Assembly: GCF_032931615.1 (NCBI RefSeq)
Contig: NZ_CP136761.1
Span: 140,106 to 204,105, forward strand
Direction: 5' to 3'
Source: Palleronia sp. LCG004
GTDB lineage: Bacteria; Pseudomonadota; Alphaproteobacteria; Rhodobacterales; Rhodobacteraceae
DNA: 64,000 nucleotides
The position numbers were made by a program, and so were the translations under genes. The notes under the pieces are model-generated. The model made no database searches. It worked only from the letters and a program-made list of their open reading frames with translations, and had not been told where the DNA came from. Shown here piece by piece: positions 28,063 through 37,165 of the stretch (positions are counted from its first letter, which is position 1; every line of letters begins with the position of its first letter).

Positions 28063-29213
28063 GGCACCACCTTCAGATGCGTCGCGGCGGCAATGCGGAA
28101 CTCGCTGTCCTGCGTCCAGGTAAGATATGGGTCCGGCGCGACGGGCTGTTTGCTTTCCCAGGCGATGTCGAAGGTCCCGTCGTCGCGCGAGATCCCGATC
28201 CGGGGGCGCAGGCTGCAATGCAGGTTCATCGGGTCAACCTCGATCTCGCCCTGAGGGGCGGCGAAGCGGATGCCACGCGCGGCCTCCCGCACCGCCTCGA
28301 ACCCGTCGCTGCCCGCCCGTTCGATCGCGCGGGCGAGGAGATGCACGGCAACATAGGTGGCTTCGGCATCGGCCGATGCGTGGCCGAGGTCCGAAAAGCG
28401 GGCGTTCCACGCCTCGGTGAAGCGCTGATTCTCGGGCGTGTCGACGGTCGAGAAGTAGACGGAGGAGGAGAGATGGCCCGCGGCTGCGCGACCGATCAGC
28501 GGCAGTTCCGCCTCGGACAGGCTGCAGCTCGCAACCGGGATGTCGGCCGACTGGTCGAGCCCCGCCGCACCGGCCAGATCGCGCAGGTCGTCGAGAAACG
28601 CGAACAGCGACGAACCGATCAGCGTGGTGAAGACGAAATCGGGCCGGTCGCAGACGATCTGGCGTGCGATGTCGCGCAGATCGGTCTCGCCCACGGGGAC
28701 GTAACGCTCGCCCATGACGGTTCCGCCGGCGATCCCCAGCGCCTCGCGCAGGATGCGGTTGTTCTCCCATGCCCAGACGTAGTTGGAGCCGACGAGCCAG
28801 CCGCGATGGCGCGACTGGCCGAGAAGGTACTTCGCGAGCGGGATGACGTGCTGGTTCGGGGCGGCCCCTGAATAGACGACGTTCTCGGAGGTCTCGAACC
28901 CCTCGTAATGCGACGGATACCAGAGAAGGGCGTCGCGTTTCTCGAGGACCGGCAGGATCTCCTTTCGGCTCGATGAGGTATAGCACCCGACGAGATGCGT
29001 GATCGCGGGATCTGCGAGGAGGTCGGTCGTCGCGGTCACGTAGGCACCGAGACATCCGCCGGGATCGACGGTAACGGAATCGAGCACGAGTCGTCCGGAG
29101 GCATTGATCTCGTCGATGGCAAGATCCGCGGCTGCGCGCATCGACCGGCAGACCCCGGCATAGGAGCCGGTTTCCGAAAAGATGAGCCCGATCCTGGTCC
29201 CGCTTCCGCTCAC
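28059..29213 (-). CDS. amiC: AmiC-like amide sensor (periplasmic-binding fold, cytoplasmic)
   Basis: The 384-residue protein has a type I binding fold similar to UrtA/AmiC (IGLIFSETGSYAGVCRSMRAAADLAIDEIN; THLVGCYTSSSRKEILPVLEKRDALLWYPSHYEGFE) but no signal peptide, as expected of AmiC, which senses amide and sequesters AmiR. The open frame runs upstream through the leader, but the first start after the leader terminator is GTG at 29213, preceded by GGGGG, giving SGSGTRIGLIF as the N-terminus. It is first gene of the nine-gene operon. Confidence 0.86.
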   Translation of the reverse strand: MSGSGTRIGLIFSETGSYAGVCRSMRAAADLAIDEINASGRLVLDSVTVDPGGCLGAYVTATTDLLADPAITHLVGCYTSSSRKEILPVLEKRDALLWYPSHYEGFETSENVVYSGAAPNQHVIPLAKYLLGQSRHRGWLVGSNYVWAWENNRILREALGIAGGTVMGERYVPVGETDLRDIARQIVCDRPDFVFTTLIGSSLFAFLDDLRDLAGAAGLDQSADIPVASCSLSEAELPLIGRAAAGHLSSSVYFSTVDTPENQRFTEAWNARFSDLGHASADAEATYVAVHLLARAIERAGSDGFEAVREAARGIRFAAPQGEIEVDPMNLHCSLRPRIGISRDDGTFDIAWESKQPVAPDPYLTWTQDSEFRIAAATHLKVVP

Positions 29214-29228
29214 GCGCGCCCCCAAACG

Positions 29229-29294
29229 AAAAAAGCCCCTGCAGATCCTGCCGGATCGTCGCAGAGGCTTCGTTGCCCGGCCAATCATGTGGCC
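29229..29294 (-). promoter_or_regulatory. Operon leader with terminator and candidate ANTAR hairpins
   Basis: On the minus strand just before amiC: hairpin 1 at 29279-29294 (GGCCA, hexaloop CATGAT, TGGCC); then a stem at 29248-29264 (CTGC / GCAG) that overlaps the 5' arm of an intrinsic terminator at 29235-29268 (GCCTCTGC / GCAGGGGC with inner GATCC / GGATC), which ends in TTTTTT (29229-29234). Two consecutive stem-loops with the second competing with a terminator is the layout of AmiR/ANTAR target RNAs. The loops match the usual A1/G4 hexaloop rule only in part (loop 1 has G4 but C1). Confidence 0.62.
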
Positions 29295-29596
29295 AATCTG
29301 TAGATCGTCGGCGGTGGTCTCGACCCTGAGCCCATGACCGCCTTTGCTCACTGGAGCTTCTTCACGCTGGCGCGATCAAGGCTCGTTGGCAACAAAAATC
29401 GTGCGCTACCGGGAACGACCGCTTTTTGTGCAGCCTACGGCGCAAATGATCGTTTCGAGCGTCATGGCGGGATCCCGGCACTCGGTCTGGCAAGACCGCT
29501 GCCGGCGTCGTGCACTCCGTCGATGACCGGGCATACCGGTCCCCGGCTGGGGTCGAAGCCTGAGCCCTGCTGTGTCTGCTTCCCTTGCGATATTGG
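29295..29596. other. Intergenic upstream of the amide operon
   Basis: About 300 bp between the amide-operon leader and the 3' end of the TetR gene. It must hold the amide-operon promoter, but no convincing -35/-10 pair could be chosen. A sigma-54-like GCACG...TTGC pair has the wrong spacing. No gene was supported. Confidence 0.4.
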
Positions 29597-30247
29597 TCAG
29601 ACGGCGACCGCGCGGAGGAACAGGTCGAGCCCCGTTTCGAATCGCCGCAGCGGGTCGCGGACGTCATGCGTTCGATGGGGATCGAAAAGCGCATCCGCGA
29701 TCGACGGTCGCACCATCGCCGACAGGATCGCCGCCGCCTGATCGGTATCGTCGAGTTGCGCCTCGCCCCGCGCCACGGCGCGGTCGAGCTCGGCGCGGAT
29801 GAGTGCGCGGTCGCGCGAGATGAACCCGGCGAGACAGGTCCGAGTGGATTCGGAGAGGCCTTCGCATCCAGATGCCGTCATCCGCAGGATTGCGATCGGC
29901 AGGCCATTATGGCGCGAGCAGGGTGCCGGCATCAGCAGGCGTCGAAGACGTTCGGCCAACGGCAATTCGTGTTCCTCGGGCGTCAGTTCGCGAATGAACT
30001 CGCTTCGGAGGCGTTCCATGTAGGCCACGAAGAGCGCGTCGCGATCCGGCACCGCAGCATAGAGCGTGCGCTTGGACATTCCGGCCTCGGAGGCGATCGC
30101 GGACATCGTCGTCCCGGCAAGGCCCTGCCGCTCGAATACGGTGCCGAGCGCGTGCAATATCTGATCCATCCGGTCGTCGGCGGACATCACCGGCGGGCGC
30201 CCCCGCGCGCGTTCGCCCTCGGCAATCGTTCGTGCGTCGCCGCACAT
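29597..30247 (-). CDS. TetR-family regulator of the efflux operon
   Basis: The 216-residue protein has an N-terminal TetR helix-turn-helix at about 30-75 (ILHALGTVFERQGLAGTTMSAIASEAGMSKRTLYAAVPDRDALF) and a helical ligand domain with a TetR_C-like region (LAERLRRLLMPAPCS...). GGAGGGGAA precedes the ATG at 30247. It is divergent from the AcrAB-type operon, with a palindrome between them, so it is the likely local repressor. The inducer is unknown. Confidence 0.88.
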   Translation of the reverse strand: MCGDARTIAEGERARGRPPVMSADDRMDQILHALGTVFERQGLAGTTMSAIASEAGMSKRTLYAAVPDRDALFVAYMERLRSEFIRELTPEEHELPLAERLRRLLMPAPCSRHNGLPIAILRMTASGCEGLSESTRTCLAGFISRDRALIRAELDRAVARGEAQLDDTDQAAAILSAMVRPSIADALFDPHRTHDVRDPLRRFETGLDLFLRAVAV

Positions 30248-30291
30248 TTCCCCTCCGTCATGCCGCACTTGCAAGATCCTCCGCCCCGGAT

Positions 30292-30313
30292 TAGGAAACC
30301 TGCACGTTTCCTA
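30292..30313. promoter_or_regulatory. Palindromic operator between tetR and efflux genes
   Basis: Perfect inverted repeat TAGGAAAC-N6-GTTTCCTA, centred 55 bp from the tetR start and 66 bp from the efflux start. Arm length and spacing suit a TetR-family dimer, which would regulate both directions. Confidence 0.75.
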
Positions 30314-30368
30314 TTTCCGGGCGCGCCGGACATCAAGTCCGCCCGCGCTGCGTCACAGAAAGCTCGCC

Positions 30369-31574
30369 ATGACCAGGTTTCACGCGATCGCGGTCTTCGC
30401 CGCTCTCTCGGGGTTCGTTCTCATCAGTGCCGCAAGCGCGCAGGAGCCGCCTCCGCCCGCCGTCACCGTGGTGACGCTCGAACCGGAATCCGTGACGCTG
30501 AGCTCGACCCTGCCGGGCCGGGTTCGTGCCTCGTCCGAGGCGGAGGTCCGCCCGCAGGTCAGCGGCATCGTCACCGAGCGGCTCTTCGAGGAGGGCGGCG
30601 ACGTCGAGGCGGGGGAGGTGCTCTACCGGATCGAACCCAGCAGCTACGAGGCAGCCGTGGCGCAGGCGCGGGCCGCCGTGGCACAGGCAGAGGCGCAGCT
30701 TCGGGCCGCGACCAGCGATGCGGACCGGGTCCAGAGCCTCAGCGACCGGGGCATTTCCGCGGCCGCGACCGAGGATAACGCCATCTCGACGCGCGACGCC
30801 GCGTCCGCAGCCCTCGACGCGGCTCGGGCGCAACTGCAAGCCTCCGAGATCGAGCTCGACCATACCGCCATCCGGGCCCGGCTGTCCGGCCGGATCGGTT
30901 TTTCGGAGGCGAGCGCCGGTGCCCTCGTCACGGCGAGCCAGGCGACACCGCTCGCCGTGATCCGGACGCTCGATCCCGTCTACGTGGATGTGACGCAATC
31001 GGCGGCCGACCTGCTCAGCTGGCGGCGCGGAGGCGGCGCGCCGAGCGACGAGGACATGCCCACCGAGGTGAGCCTGCAACTCGCCGATGGCACGACCTAC
31101 GACCAGACCGGTCGGCTGAGCGCCGCCGAGCCGCATGTGGACGAACAGACGGGCGTGGTCCTCCTCAGGATGGCGTTCGACAATCCCGACGGGCTTCTCC
31201 TGCCGGGCATGTATGTCCAGGTCGAGATGCCGACGCGCACGGCGGAAAACGTGTTCCTCGTACCGCAGGAGGGGGTCTCGCGCGATCGGCGCGGGAATCC
31301 GACGGCCCTTGTCGTCAACGCCGACAACGTGGTCGAGAGCCGCGAGTTGACGATCCTGCAGGATCGCGGGGCGGACTGGATCGTGGAAGCGGGGCTCGAG
31401 GCCGGCGACCGCGTGATTGTCGCGGGATTGCAGAAGGCCGCGCCCGGCGCGACCGTCACCCCCGAAGAGAGATCGGAGGCCCCGGCCGACGATCAGGCCA
31501 ACGCCGCAGGCCCGGCTTCATCCGACGAGGCGCGCCGGCTGGCAGAGGCCGAGCCCGAGCCCGAGGACAACTGA
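30369..31574 (+). CDS. RND efflux periplasmic adaptor subunit (AcrA type)
   Basis: Membrane-fusion protein of 401 residues linking an RND pump to an outer-membrane channel. It has a signal peptide (FAALSGFVLISAASAQ; no lipobox Cys), a barrel-sandwich half motif LPGRVRASSEAEVRPQVSGIVTERLFEEGGDVEAGEVLYRI, an alpha-hairpin (about 95-165, Ala/Gln/Arg rich), the second half HTAIRARLSGRIGFSEASAGALV, and a beta-barrel/MP domain. The C-terminal 30 residues are acidic and disordered. It lies 3 nt before the pump gene. No TolC-type gene is adjacent. Confidence 0.92.
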   Translation: MTRFHAIAVFAALSGFVLISAASAQEPPPPAVTVVTLEPESVTLSSTLPGRVRASSEAEVRPQVSGIVTERLFEEGGDVEAGEVLYRIEPSSYEAAVAQARAAVAQAEAQLRAATSDADRVQSLSDRGISAAATEDNAISTRDAASAALDAARAQLQASEIELDHTAIRARLSGRIGFSEASAGALVTASQATPLAVIRTLDPVYVDVTQSAADLLSWRRGGGAPSDEDMPTEVSLQLADGTTYDQTGRLSAAEPHVDEQTGVVLLRMAFDNPDGLLLPGMYVQVEMPTRTAENVFLVPQEGVSRDRRGNPTALVVNADNVVESRELTILQDRGADWIVEAGLEAGDRVIVAGLQKAAPGATVTPEERSEAPADDQANAAGPASSDEARRLAEAEPEPEDN

Positions 31575-31577
31575 TCC

Positions 31578-34500
31578 ATGGCCCGCTTCTTCATCGACAG
31601 ACCGGTTTTCGCCTGGGTGATCTCGATCCTCATCATGGGGATCGGGATCCTCGCCATCCGGACCCTGCCCATCGCGCAGTATCCGCAGATCGCGCCGCCC
31701 ACAGTCTCGGTCAGTGCGTCGTATCCGGGCGCGTCGGCGCAGACGGTCGCCAACACCGTAACGCAGGTCCTCGAAGAACAGATGACCGGTCTCGACGGGC
31801 TGCGCTATTTCTCTTCCACCTCGTCCTCGGCCGGGACGACCTCGATCACGCTGACCTTCGAAACCGGCACCGATCCCGACATCGCGCAGGTGCAGGTGCA
31901 GAACCGCGTGAGCCAGGCGAGCGCGCTTCTGCCCGAACCCGTCCAGCGACAGGGCGTGACAGTGCAGAAATCCGCGTCCGGGTTCCTGCAGGTGATCTCG
32001 CTCATTTCGACCGACGGCAGCTACGATCAGTCGGACCTCGCCGATTACCTCGCGACCAACCTGCGTGACGAGATCAGCCGCATCGACGGGGTGGGCAGTT
32101 TGCAGGTCTTCGGCGCGCCCTATGCGATGCGGATCTGGCTCGACCCCTCGAAGCTCTCGGCCTACGGCCTGTCGACTTCCGACGTCGTCGCCGCCGTCTC
32201 CGAGGAGAACGCCCAGATTTCGGCGGGGGCCTTCGGGACCCGGCCAGTGGCGGGCGAGCAGCAGCTCAACGCGACCATCACAGCGCAATCGCTTCTTCAG
32301 ACGCCCGAGGATTTCCGCCAGATCGTGCTCAGGGCCGAAACGGGCGGCGGGCTCGTCCTTCTCGACGATGTAGCGCGGGTCGAGATCGGTGCCGAGAATT
32401 ACGGCTTCGAATCCCGCTATAACGGGGCACCGTCGGCCGGTATGGCGATCTCCCTCGCGCCGGGTGCGAACGCGCTCGACACCGCCGTGGCGGTCGAGGA
32501 ACGCATGGAGGAATTCGCAAACAACTTCCCCGAGGGGATCGACTACGTCATTCCCTACGACACGACGCCCTTCGTCGAGATCTCGATCGAGGAGGTCATC
32601 AAGACCCTGATCGAGGCGATCGTGCTGGTCTTCCTCGTGATGCTCCTGTTCCTGCAGAACCTGCGCGCTACGCTGATCCCAACACTCGCGGTGCCGGTCG
32701 TAATTCTCGGGACCTTCGCGGTGCTCGCCGTGGCGGGCTTCACGATCAACACGCTGACCATGCTCGCCATGGTGCTGGCCATCGGCCTCCTCGTCGACGA
32801 CGCGATCGTCGTGGTCGAGAACGTCGAGCGCGTGATGGAGGAGGACGGCCTTTCCCCGCGCGAGGCGACGCGCAAGTCGATGGGTCAGATCACCGGCGCG
32901 CTCATCGGCATCGCCATGGTCCTGTCGGCCGTCTTCGTGCCGATGGCCTTCTTCGGCGGCTCGACGGGCGTGATCTATCAGCAATTCGCGATCACCATCG
33001 TATCGGCCATGGCGCTGTCGGTGGTCGTGGCGCTGACCTTGACGCCCGCGCTTTGCGCGACGCTGCTCAAGCCCAAATCCCACGCCGCGCGACGCGGGCC
33101 CTTCGCGTGGTTCAACTGGGGGTTCGCGCGCGTGCTCGGCGGCTATGCGGGGACCGTGGGCTGGATCGTCCGGCGTCCGTTCCGCACGGGGCTCATCTAT
33201 GTGGGGCTCGCCGTGGTCATGGCGCTGCTGTTCGTGCGCACGCCGACGGGCTTCCTGCCCGAGGAGGATCAGGGCATTCTCTTTACCATCGTGCAGGGGC
33301 CGACGGGTGCCACGCTCGACCGGACCGTCGACGTGATCGAACAGATCGAGGATTATTATTTCACCGCCGAGAGCGAGGCGGTGGAATCGGTCTTCGGCGT
33401 GGGCGGTTTCGGCTTCGGCGGCGCGGGCCAGAACATGGGCCTCGCATTCGTTCGGTTGAAGGATTGGGAGGAGCGCAAGGACCCGTCGCTGAGCGCGCAG
33501 GCGGTGGCGGGCAGGGCCTTCGGGGCATTCTCGCAGATCCGCGACGCCATGGTCTTTCCGGTCGTACCGCCATCGGTCATCGAACTCGGCAACGTGTCGG
33601 GCTTCGACGTCTACCTGCAGGCCCGCCAGGGCCAGAGCCATGACGAGCTTCTGGACGCCCGCAACCAACTCCTGGGCATGGCCGCGCAGAGCGATCTCAT
33701 CGCGTCCGCCCGGCCCAACGGGCTCGAGGATGCAGCGCAGTTCAACATCGACATCGATTGGCGAAAGGCTGGCGCGATGGGGGTTTCGGCGTCGAACGTC
33801 AGCAACCTCCTGTCGACCGCCTGGGCCGGTACCTACGTGAACGACTTCATCGATCGCGGCCAGATCAAGCGCGTCTACGTTCAGGGCGAAGCCGATGCCC
33901 GCAGCACCCCTACGGATCTCGAGAAATGGAGGGTGCGAAACGCTTCCGGCGGTCTGGTGCCGTTCTCGAACTTCGCCGACGGCAACTGGACCAGCGGACC
34001 TCAGGGGGTCTACCGCTATAACGGCATTCCGTCGATGCAGCTGCAGGGCTCTCCCGCGCCGGGCGTTTCCACCGGCGAGGCCATGGCCGAAATGGAACGG
34101 CTCGCCGGTCAGCTTCCGGCAGGCTATTCCCTCGCCTGGACCGGCCTGTCGCTCGAGGAACGGCAATCGGGAAATCAGGCACCGCTGCTTTATGCCCTGT
34201 CGCTCGCGGCGGTATTCCTGTCCCTTGCCGCGCTTTACGAAAGCTGGTCGATCCCGTTCGCGGTCATGCTCGCCATGCCGATCGGGGTTCTGGGGGCCCT
34301 CGTCGGGGCGTGGCTCGGCGGGTTCGAGAATGGCGTTTTCTTCCAGGTGGGACTCCTGACGGTGATCGGCCTGACGGGCAAGAACGCGATCCTGATCGTC
34401 GAATTCGCCCGCGACCGCGTCGCGGACGGGGAGGCGCTGATCCCTGCGACGATCGACGCGGCGCGCCAGAGGTTCCGCCCGATCGTGATGACCTCCATGG

Positions 34501-34715
34501 CCTTTTCGCTGGGCGTCCTGCCGCTCGTGCTCAGCACCGGGGCCGGTGCGGGCGGACGGAACGCGATCGGCTCGGGTGTTCTGGGCGGTACGATCTCGGC
34601 GACGATCCTCGGTGTTCTCTTCGTGCCGATGTTCTTCGTCGCGGTGGCCCGTCTCTTCTCCCGCCGCAGCAAGCGCGCGGATGCCGAACCGGCCGAGGCT
34701 CCATCCACGAGCTGA
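31578..34715 (+). CDS. RND multidrug efflux permease (AcrB/HAE1 type)
   Basis: Inner-membrane proton-driven pump of 1045 residues, the normal HAE1 length. It begins MARFFIDRPVFAWVISILIMGIGILAI. The porter domain follows; TM4 carries the proton-relay pair in VLAIGLLVDDAIVVVENVERVMEEDG (two Asp), with the Lys of TM10 in GLTGKNAILIVEFARD. The duplicated organisation (residues 1-500 and 520-1030) is intact. With the adaptor upstream and TetR regulator divergent, this is a typical drug/solvent/bile-type exporter; substrates cannot be read from sequence. Confidence 0.94.
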   Translation: MARFFIDRPVFAWVISILIMGIGILAIRTLPIAQYPQIAPPTVSVSASYPGASAQTVANTVTQVLEEQMTGLDGLRYFSSTSSSAGTTSITLTFETGTDPDIAQVQVQNRVSQASALLPEPVQRQGVTVQKSASGFLQVISLISTDGSYDQSDLADYLATNLRDEISRIDGVGSLQVFGAPYAMRIWLDPSKLSAYGLSTSDVVAAVSEENAQISAGAFGTRPVAGEQQLNATITAQSLLQTPEDFRQIVLRAETGGGLVLLDDVARVEIGAENYGFESRYNGAPSAGMAISLAPGANALDTAVAVEERMEEFANNFPEGIDYVIPYDTTPFVEISIEEVIKTLIEAIVLVFLVMLLFLQNLRATLIPTLAVPVVILGTFAVLAVAGFTINTLTMLAMVLAIGLLVDDAIVVVENVERVMEEDGLSPREATRKSMGQITGALIGIAMVLSAVFVPMAFFGGSTGVIYQQFAITIVSAMALSVVVALTLTPALCATLLKPKSHAARRGPFAWFNWGFARVLGGYAGTVGWIVRRPFRTGLIYVGLAVVMALLFVRTPTGFLPEEDQGILFTIVQGPTGATLDRTVDVIEQIEDYYFTAESEAVESVFGVGGFGFGGAGQNMGLAFVRLKDWEERKDPSLSAQAVAGRAFGAFSQIRDAMVFPVVPPSVIELGNVSGFDVYLQARQGQSHDELLDARNQLLGMAAQSDLIASARPNGLEDAAQFNIDIDWRKAGAMGVSASNVSNLLSTAWAGTYVNDFIDRGQIKRVYVQGEADARSTPTDLEKWRVRNASGGLVPFSNFADGNWTSGPQGVYRYNGIPSMQLQGSPAPGVSTGEAMAEMERLAGQLPAGYSLAWTGLSLEERQSGNQAPLLYALSLAAVFLSLAALYESWSIPFAVMLAMPIGVLGALVGAWLGGFENGVFFQVGLLTVIGLTGKNAILIVEFARDRVADGEALIPATIDAARQRFRPIVMTSMAFSLGVLPLVLSTGAGAGGRNAIGSGVLGGTISATILGVLFVPMFFVAVARLFSRRSKRADAEPAEAPSTS

Positions 34716-34731
34716 GAACCGTGCAGCGAGT

Positions 34732-34755
34732 GGGATCGGCTGAATGGCCGATCCC
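34732..34755 (+). terminator. Hairpin after the efflux operon
   Basis: Perfect 9-bp stem GGGATCGGC / GCCGATCCC with a 6-nt loop, 17 nt after the pump stop. No T-run follows, so termination is likely but not certain. Confidence 0.5.
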
Positions 34756-34883
34756 CGCCATCGCGATGGATGCGTGGGCGGGGGGGTCGAATCGTAATAT
34801 TACATAAATCGACTTCTCGGCATCGCCGGACTATCAGGCGTACTTTGGATTAGCATCCTGCACCGCCAAATCGTGCCGGTAAC

Positions 34884-34922
34884 GAGCCTTCGCCCCGCCA
34901 TCGAAACGGGGGGCAAAGGCTC
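34884..34922. terminator. Large hairpin between convergent genes
   Basis: GAGCCTT-CGCCCCG and CGGGGGGC-AAAGGCTC pair over about 14 bp with small mismatches, in the gap between the efflux operon and the facing gene at 34964. It may be a bidirectional terminator, though no clear T-run is present. Confidence 0.4.
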
Positions 34923-34963
34923 AGGCTTCGACGGTCTTCGTTGGACCGTCGGCAGCGTCGGAT

Positions 34964-35440
34964 CTAATCGTTGTCGCTGTATGCAGCGAAGTAGAGGCGG
35001 GCGAGTTCCGAGCGCGTGTAATCCTCTGCATTCAAGCCTAGCGCGTCGGCAAGCTGCGCACGTTCGGCTCGTTCCACGCCCTGCGTCGTCCCGGCATTCG
35101 CCTCGGTGATGAAGTTCTCAAGCTCTTCGTCGTTTTCCTGACGGGCACGGCGCAGCTCGATCAGTTCATTCGTGGTGTACTTGCCGCCTTCGACACCGAG
35201 CGATTTCGCCAGCTGCGACTGCGTATTCGAAGATGCGTTCTTCGTGGAGATGACTGTATGGTCGGTGATCAGCTTGAGGCGTAGATCGTCGTTCTCTTCC
35301 TGGGCGCGGCGCAGAACGATGAGTTCATTGGTCGTGTAGGCCCCATCGTCGACTCCGACGGAGCGTGCCAGCTGATTTGCTGCGACAGCCGGGGAGGCGA
35401 GTGCGAAGGCGGCGATGGCGATTGGTACAATACGGTTCAC
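34964..35440 (-). CDS. Secreted protein with three internal repeats
   Basis: The 158-residue protein has a signal peptide (NRIVPIAIAAFALASPAVAA) followed by three copies of a ~30-residue unit: NQLARSVGVDDGAYTTNELIVLRRA, SQLAKSLGVEGGKYTTNELIELRRA and a divergent AQLADALGLNAEDYTRSELARLYFA. Each unit has a Q-L-A helix, a short turn and a Y-T-x-x-E-L helix, suggesting a helical repeat. The likely start is GTG at 35440 with GAGGTAATAACA before it; an ATG 33 nt upstream has no site. The family function is unknown to me. It was probably exported to the periplasm. Confidence 0.8.
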   Translation of the reverse strand: MNRIVPIAIAAFALASPAVAANQLARSVGVDDGAYTTNELIVLRRAQEENDDLRLKLITDHTVISTKNASSNTQSQLAKSLGVEGGKYTTNELIELRRARQENDEELENFITEANAGTTQGVERAERAQLADALGLNAEDYTRSELARLYFAAYSDND

Positions 35441-35652
35441 TGTTATTACCTCGGGGTCTTGGGTCCGAAACATCTGCTTCGGCGGATGAGAATTGATCAG
35501 CGAGGTCGATGCGTCGGCCTCTGATGCAGGTCATCTATATCTGTGCGTCTAAGATGATATTCCCAAAGAACGGCCTTCTTGTGTGCAAATATGCACATGA
35601 GAATTAGCAGTGAAGGACTTGTATTGAACGCGCCTGATAGGGGCCGGTCCGA

Positions 35653-36057
35653 TTATGAACTGGCATGCAAAATTGGCTCTGAACCAAAGTTGGTGCATTT
35701 CTGGAGCCATGATGCGGCGACCGCACGCGCCCTCAGGAGCTCGACGTTGGCACGGCCATACATCTGTCGTTTGAGGGTCTTCAGGCGGTTGAACTGTCCC
35801 TCCGTCTCGCCGTTTGACCACGGCCCTATCCGGGCTGCGACCACGGCCACCCGATCAGGCGGTGCGGCGGCGTTCGACAGGGGCCTCGCCCGCCATCTTG
35901 TGCACGGCCTGCCGTTCGAGAAAGGGGAAAAGGCCATCCACCGCGCGATCGAGATCGCCTTCGTCACGGCGATCGGCACGAACTGGCGGCATCGCGACGT
36001 CAAGCGTGACCTTACATAGACCTTTCTCATCGAAGGCGCGCGAGACCAGCCCGTCAT
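35653..36057 (-). pseudogene. ISL3-family transposase remnant
   Basis: The minus strand encodes the C-terminal signature of ISL3-type transposases, GPWSNGETEGQFNRLKTLKRQMYGRANVELLRAR, followed by a short tail. The preceding residues (35,870-36,057) are not recognisable as transposase, and the catalytic core is missing. So this is the broken end of an old insertion sequence. Confidence 0.7.
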
Positions 36058-37064
36058 TCGGCGCGAGTTGAAGTAGCTGGAAGACTAGCTTTGGGAGAAT
36101 GACTTAGGGTATGCCGATCGCCATGCCGCTGTGGAGCGGCGGCGTTATCTACTCAGCCATCTGAAGGAGAGGCTCACGACCGATTCTGGCCCCGAGCGCC
36201 ATACGACCGACGCGCTCCGTCTGCTTATGTCGCAGCACTGAGACTATGGCGTCAATCGTCGGCGCATGGTCGACTACATTTCGTCGATCAACACATTTCT
36301 TATCCGTGCCAACAATCAGGACGGTGTAAACTTCGTCGAGCTCGTGTTCCTCGGGACGGACAACCTTTACCTGAACGACCGCAAGAACGAGGACCATTCG
36401 GTAATCGGGGCTTTTCGAGACCGGCTACTCACTCCACGCTCAGCAAGAAACACGCACTCGTCCTCGCCAACGCAGACATACCGCTCGAGAGTGGACACGT
36501 GCTGCTAACTGACTATCGAAAAGTTGAAGGAAGACGCGCCGGCCCATTGAACCGCGCTGTTAACTGAGGCTGTCGAACCTGCCACCTTGCTCGCAACAAG
36601 CATTATCGGGCGGCCTTCGAAGCGCTCGAGATTGCGCGTGAGGAGTTGACGCAAGTCCCAGTTGAAACGCCAAACCGCGCGAACATCGCCGCATATCTTT
36701 CGGCAATCGCGGTAATCATTTAATGGCGGTACACTCAAGAGCCGTCGCCCGCATTTGAAGGCTAAGGCCCGCTAGGTGCTCCGAGATATCCATACAAACA
36801 CCCGGGCCGAAGACGTCATCATCGATGCTGCGCTCAACCACCTTATCCTCGAAGTTATGATTTTGCGCCAACTCCACAAGGCGGTGCACCTCCCGACTTG
36901 ACCGAGATTGAGAAAATCGCCACTGTGATAGTTCATCTTATTGATACATGAATTCCTGGCTACTGTCATTTCAGCGTAGACACCATTGCGGGACGCGCGC
37001 GCCGCAAGGTGACCTGCCGCTGCACACGGCTGCGAATAATTATTACCGACGGTCAGAATGCGAA
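36058..37064. other. Decayed coding fragments, unassigned
   Basis: No intact gene. Several plus-strand pieces look coding by composition, for example VERRRYLLSHLKERLTTD (around 36,140-36,240), a piece with FVELVFLGTDNLYLNDRKN (36,320-36,390) and AAFEALEIAREELTQVPVET (36,610-36,680), but each ends quickly in stops and none is recognised. This is best read as debris of former genes between IS fragments. Confidence 0.4.
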
Positions 37065-37165
37065 GTTTCTTACCCTTGGCTAGCTGATCGTGGACGAAGT
37101 CCATGGCCCATACGTCGTTCGGACTGATAGCTTGCTGGGGATCTTTCTGCAGTCCCACATAGCTG
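37065..37165 (-). pseudogene. IS3-family transposase OrfB fragment
   Basis: Minus strand encodes ISPNDVWAMDFVHDQLAKGKKLRILTV, the start of the DDE integrase core of IS3-family (IS407-like) transposases with the first catalytic Asp. The frame then loses similarity, so only about 30 residues of the core remain. Confidence 0.65.

Noticed and set aside
29362..29420. Sigma-54-like promoter for the amide operon (GCACG and TTGC on the minus strand)
   Set aside because: Spacing between the two boxes is 3 bp too long and the GG of the -24 box is missing.
31518..34166. 882-codon minus-strand frame under the RND pump gene
   Set aside because: Charged, His-rich low-complexity translation; antisense shadow of a well-conserved pump.
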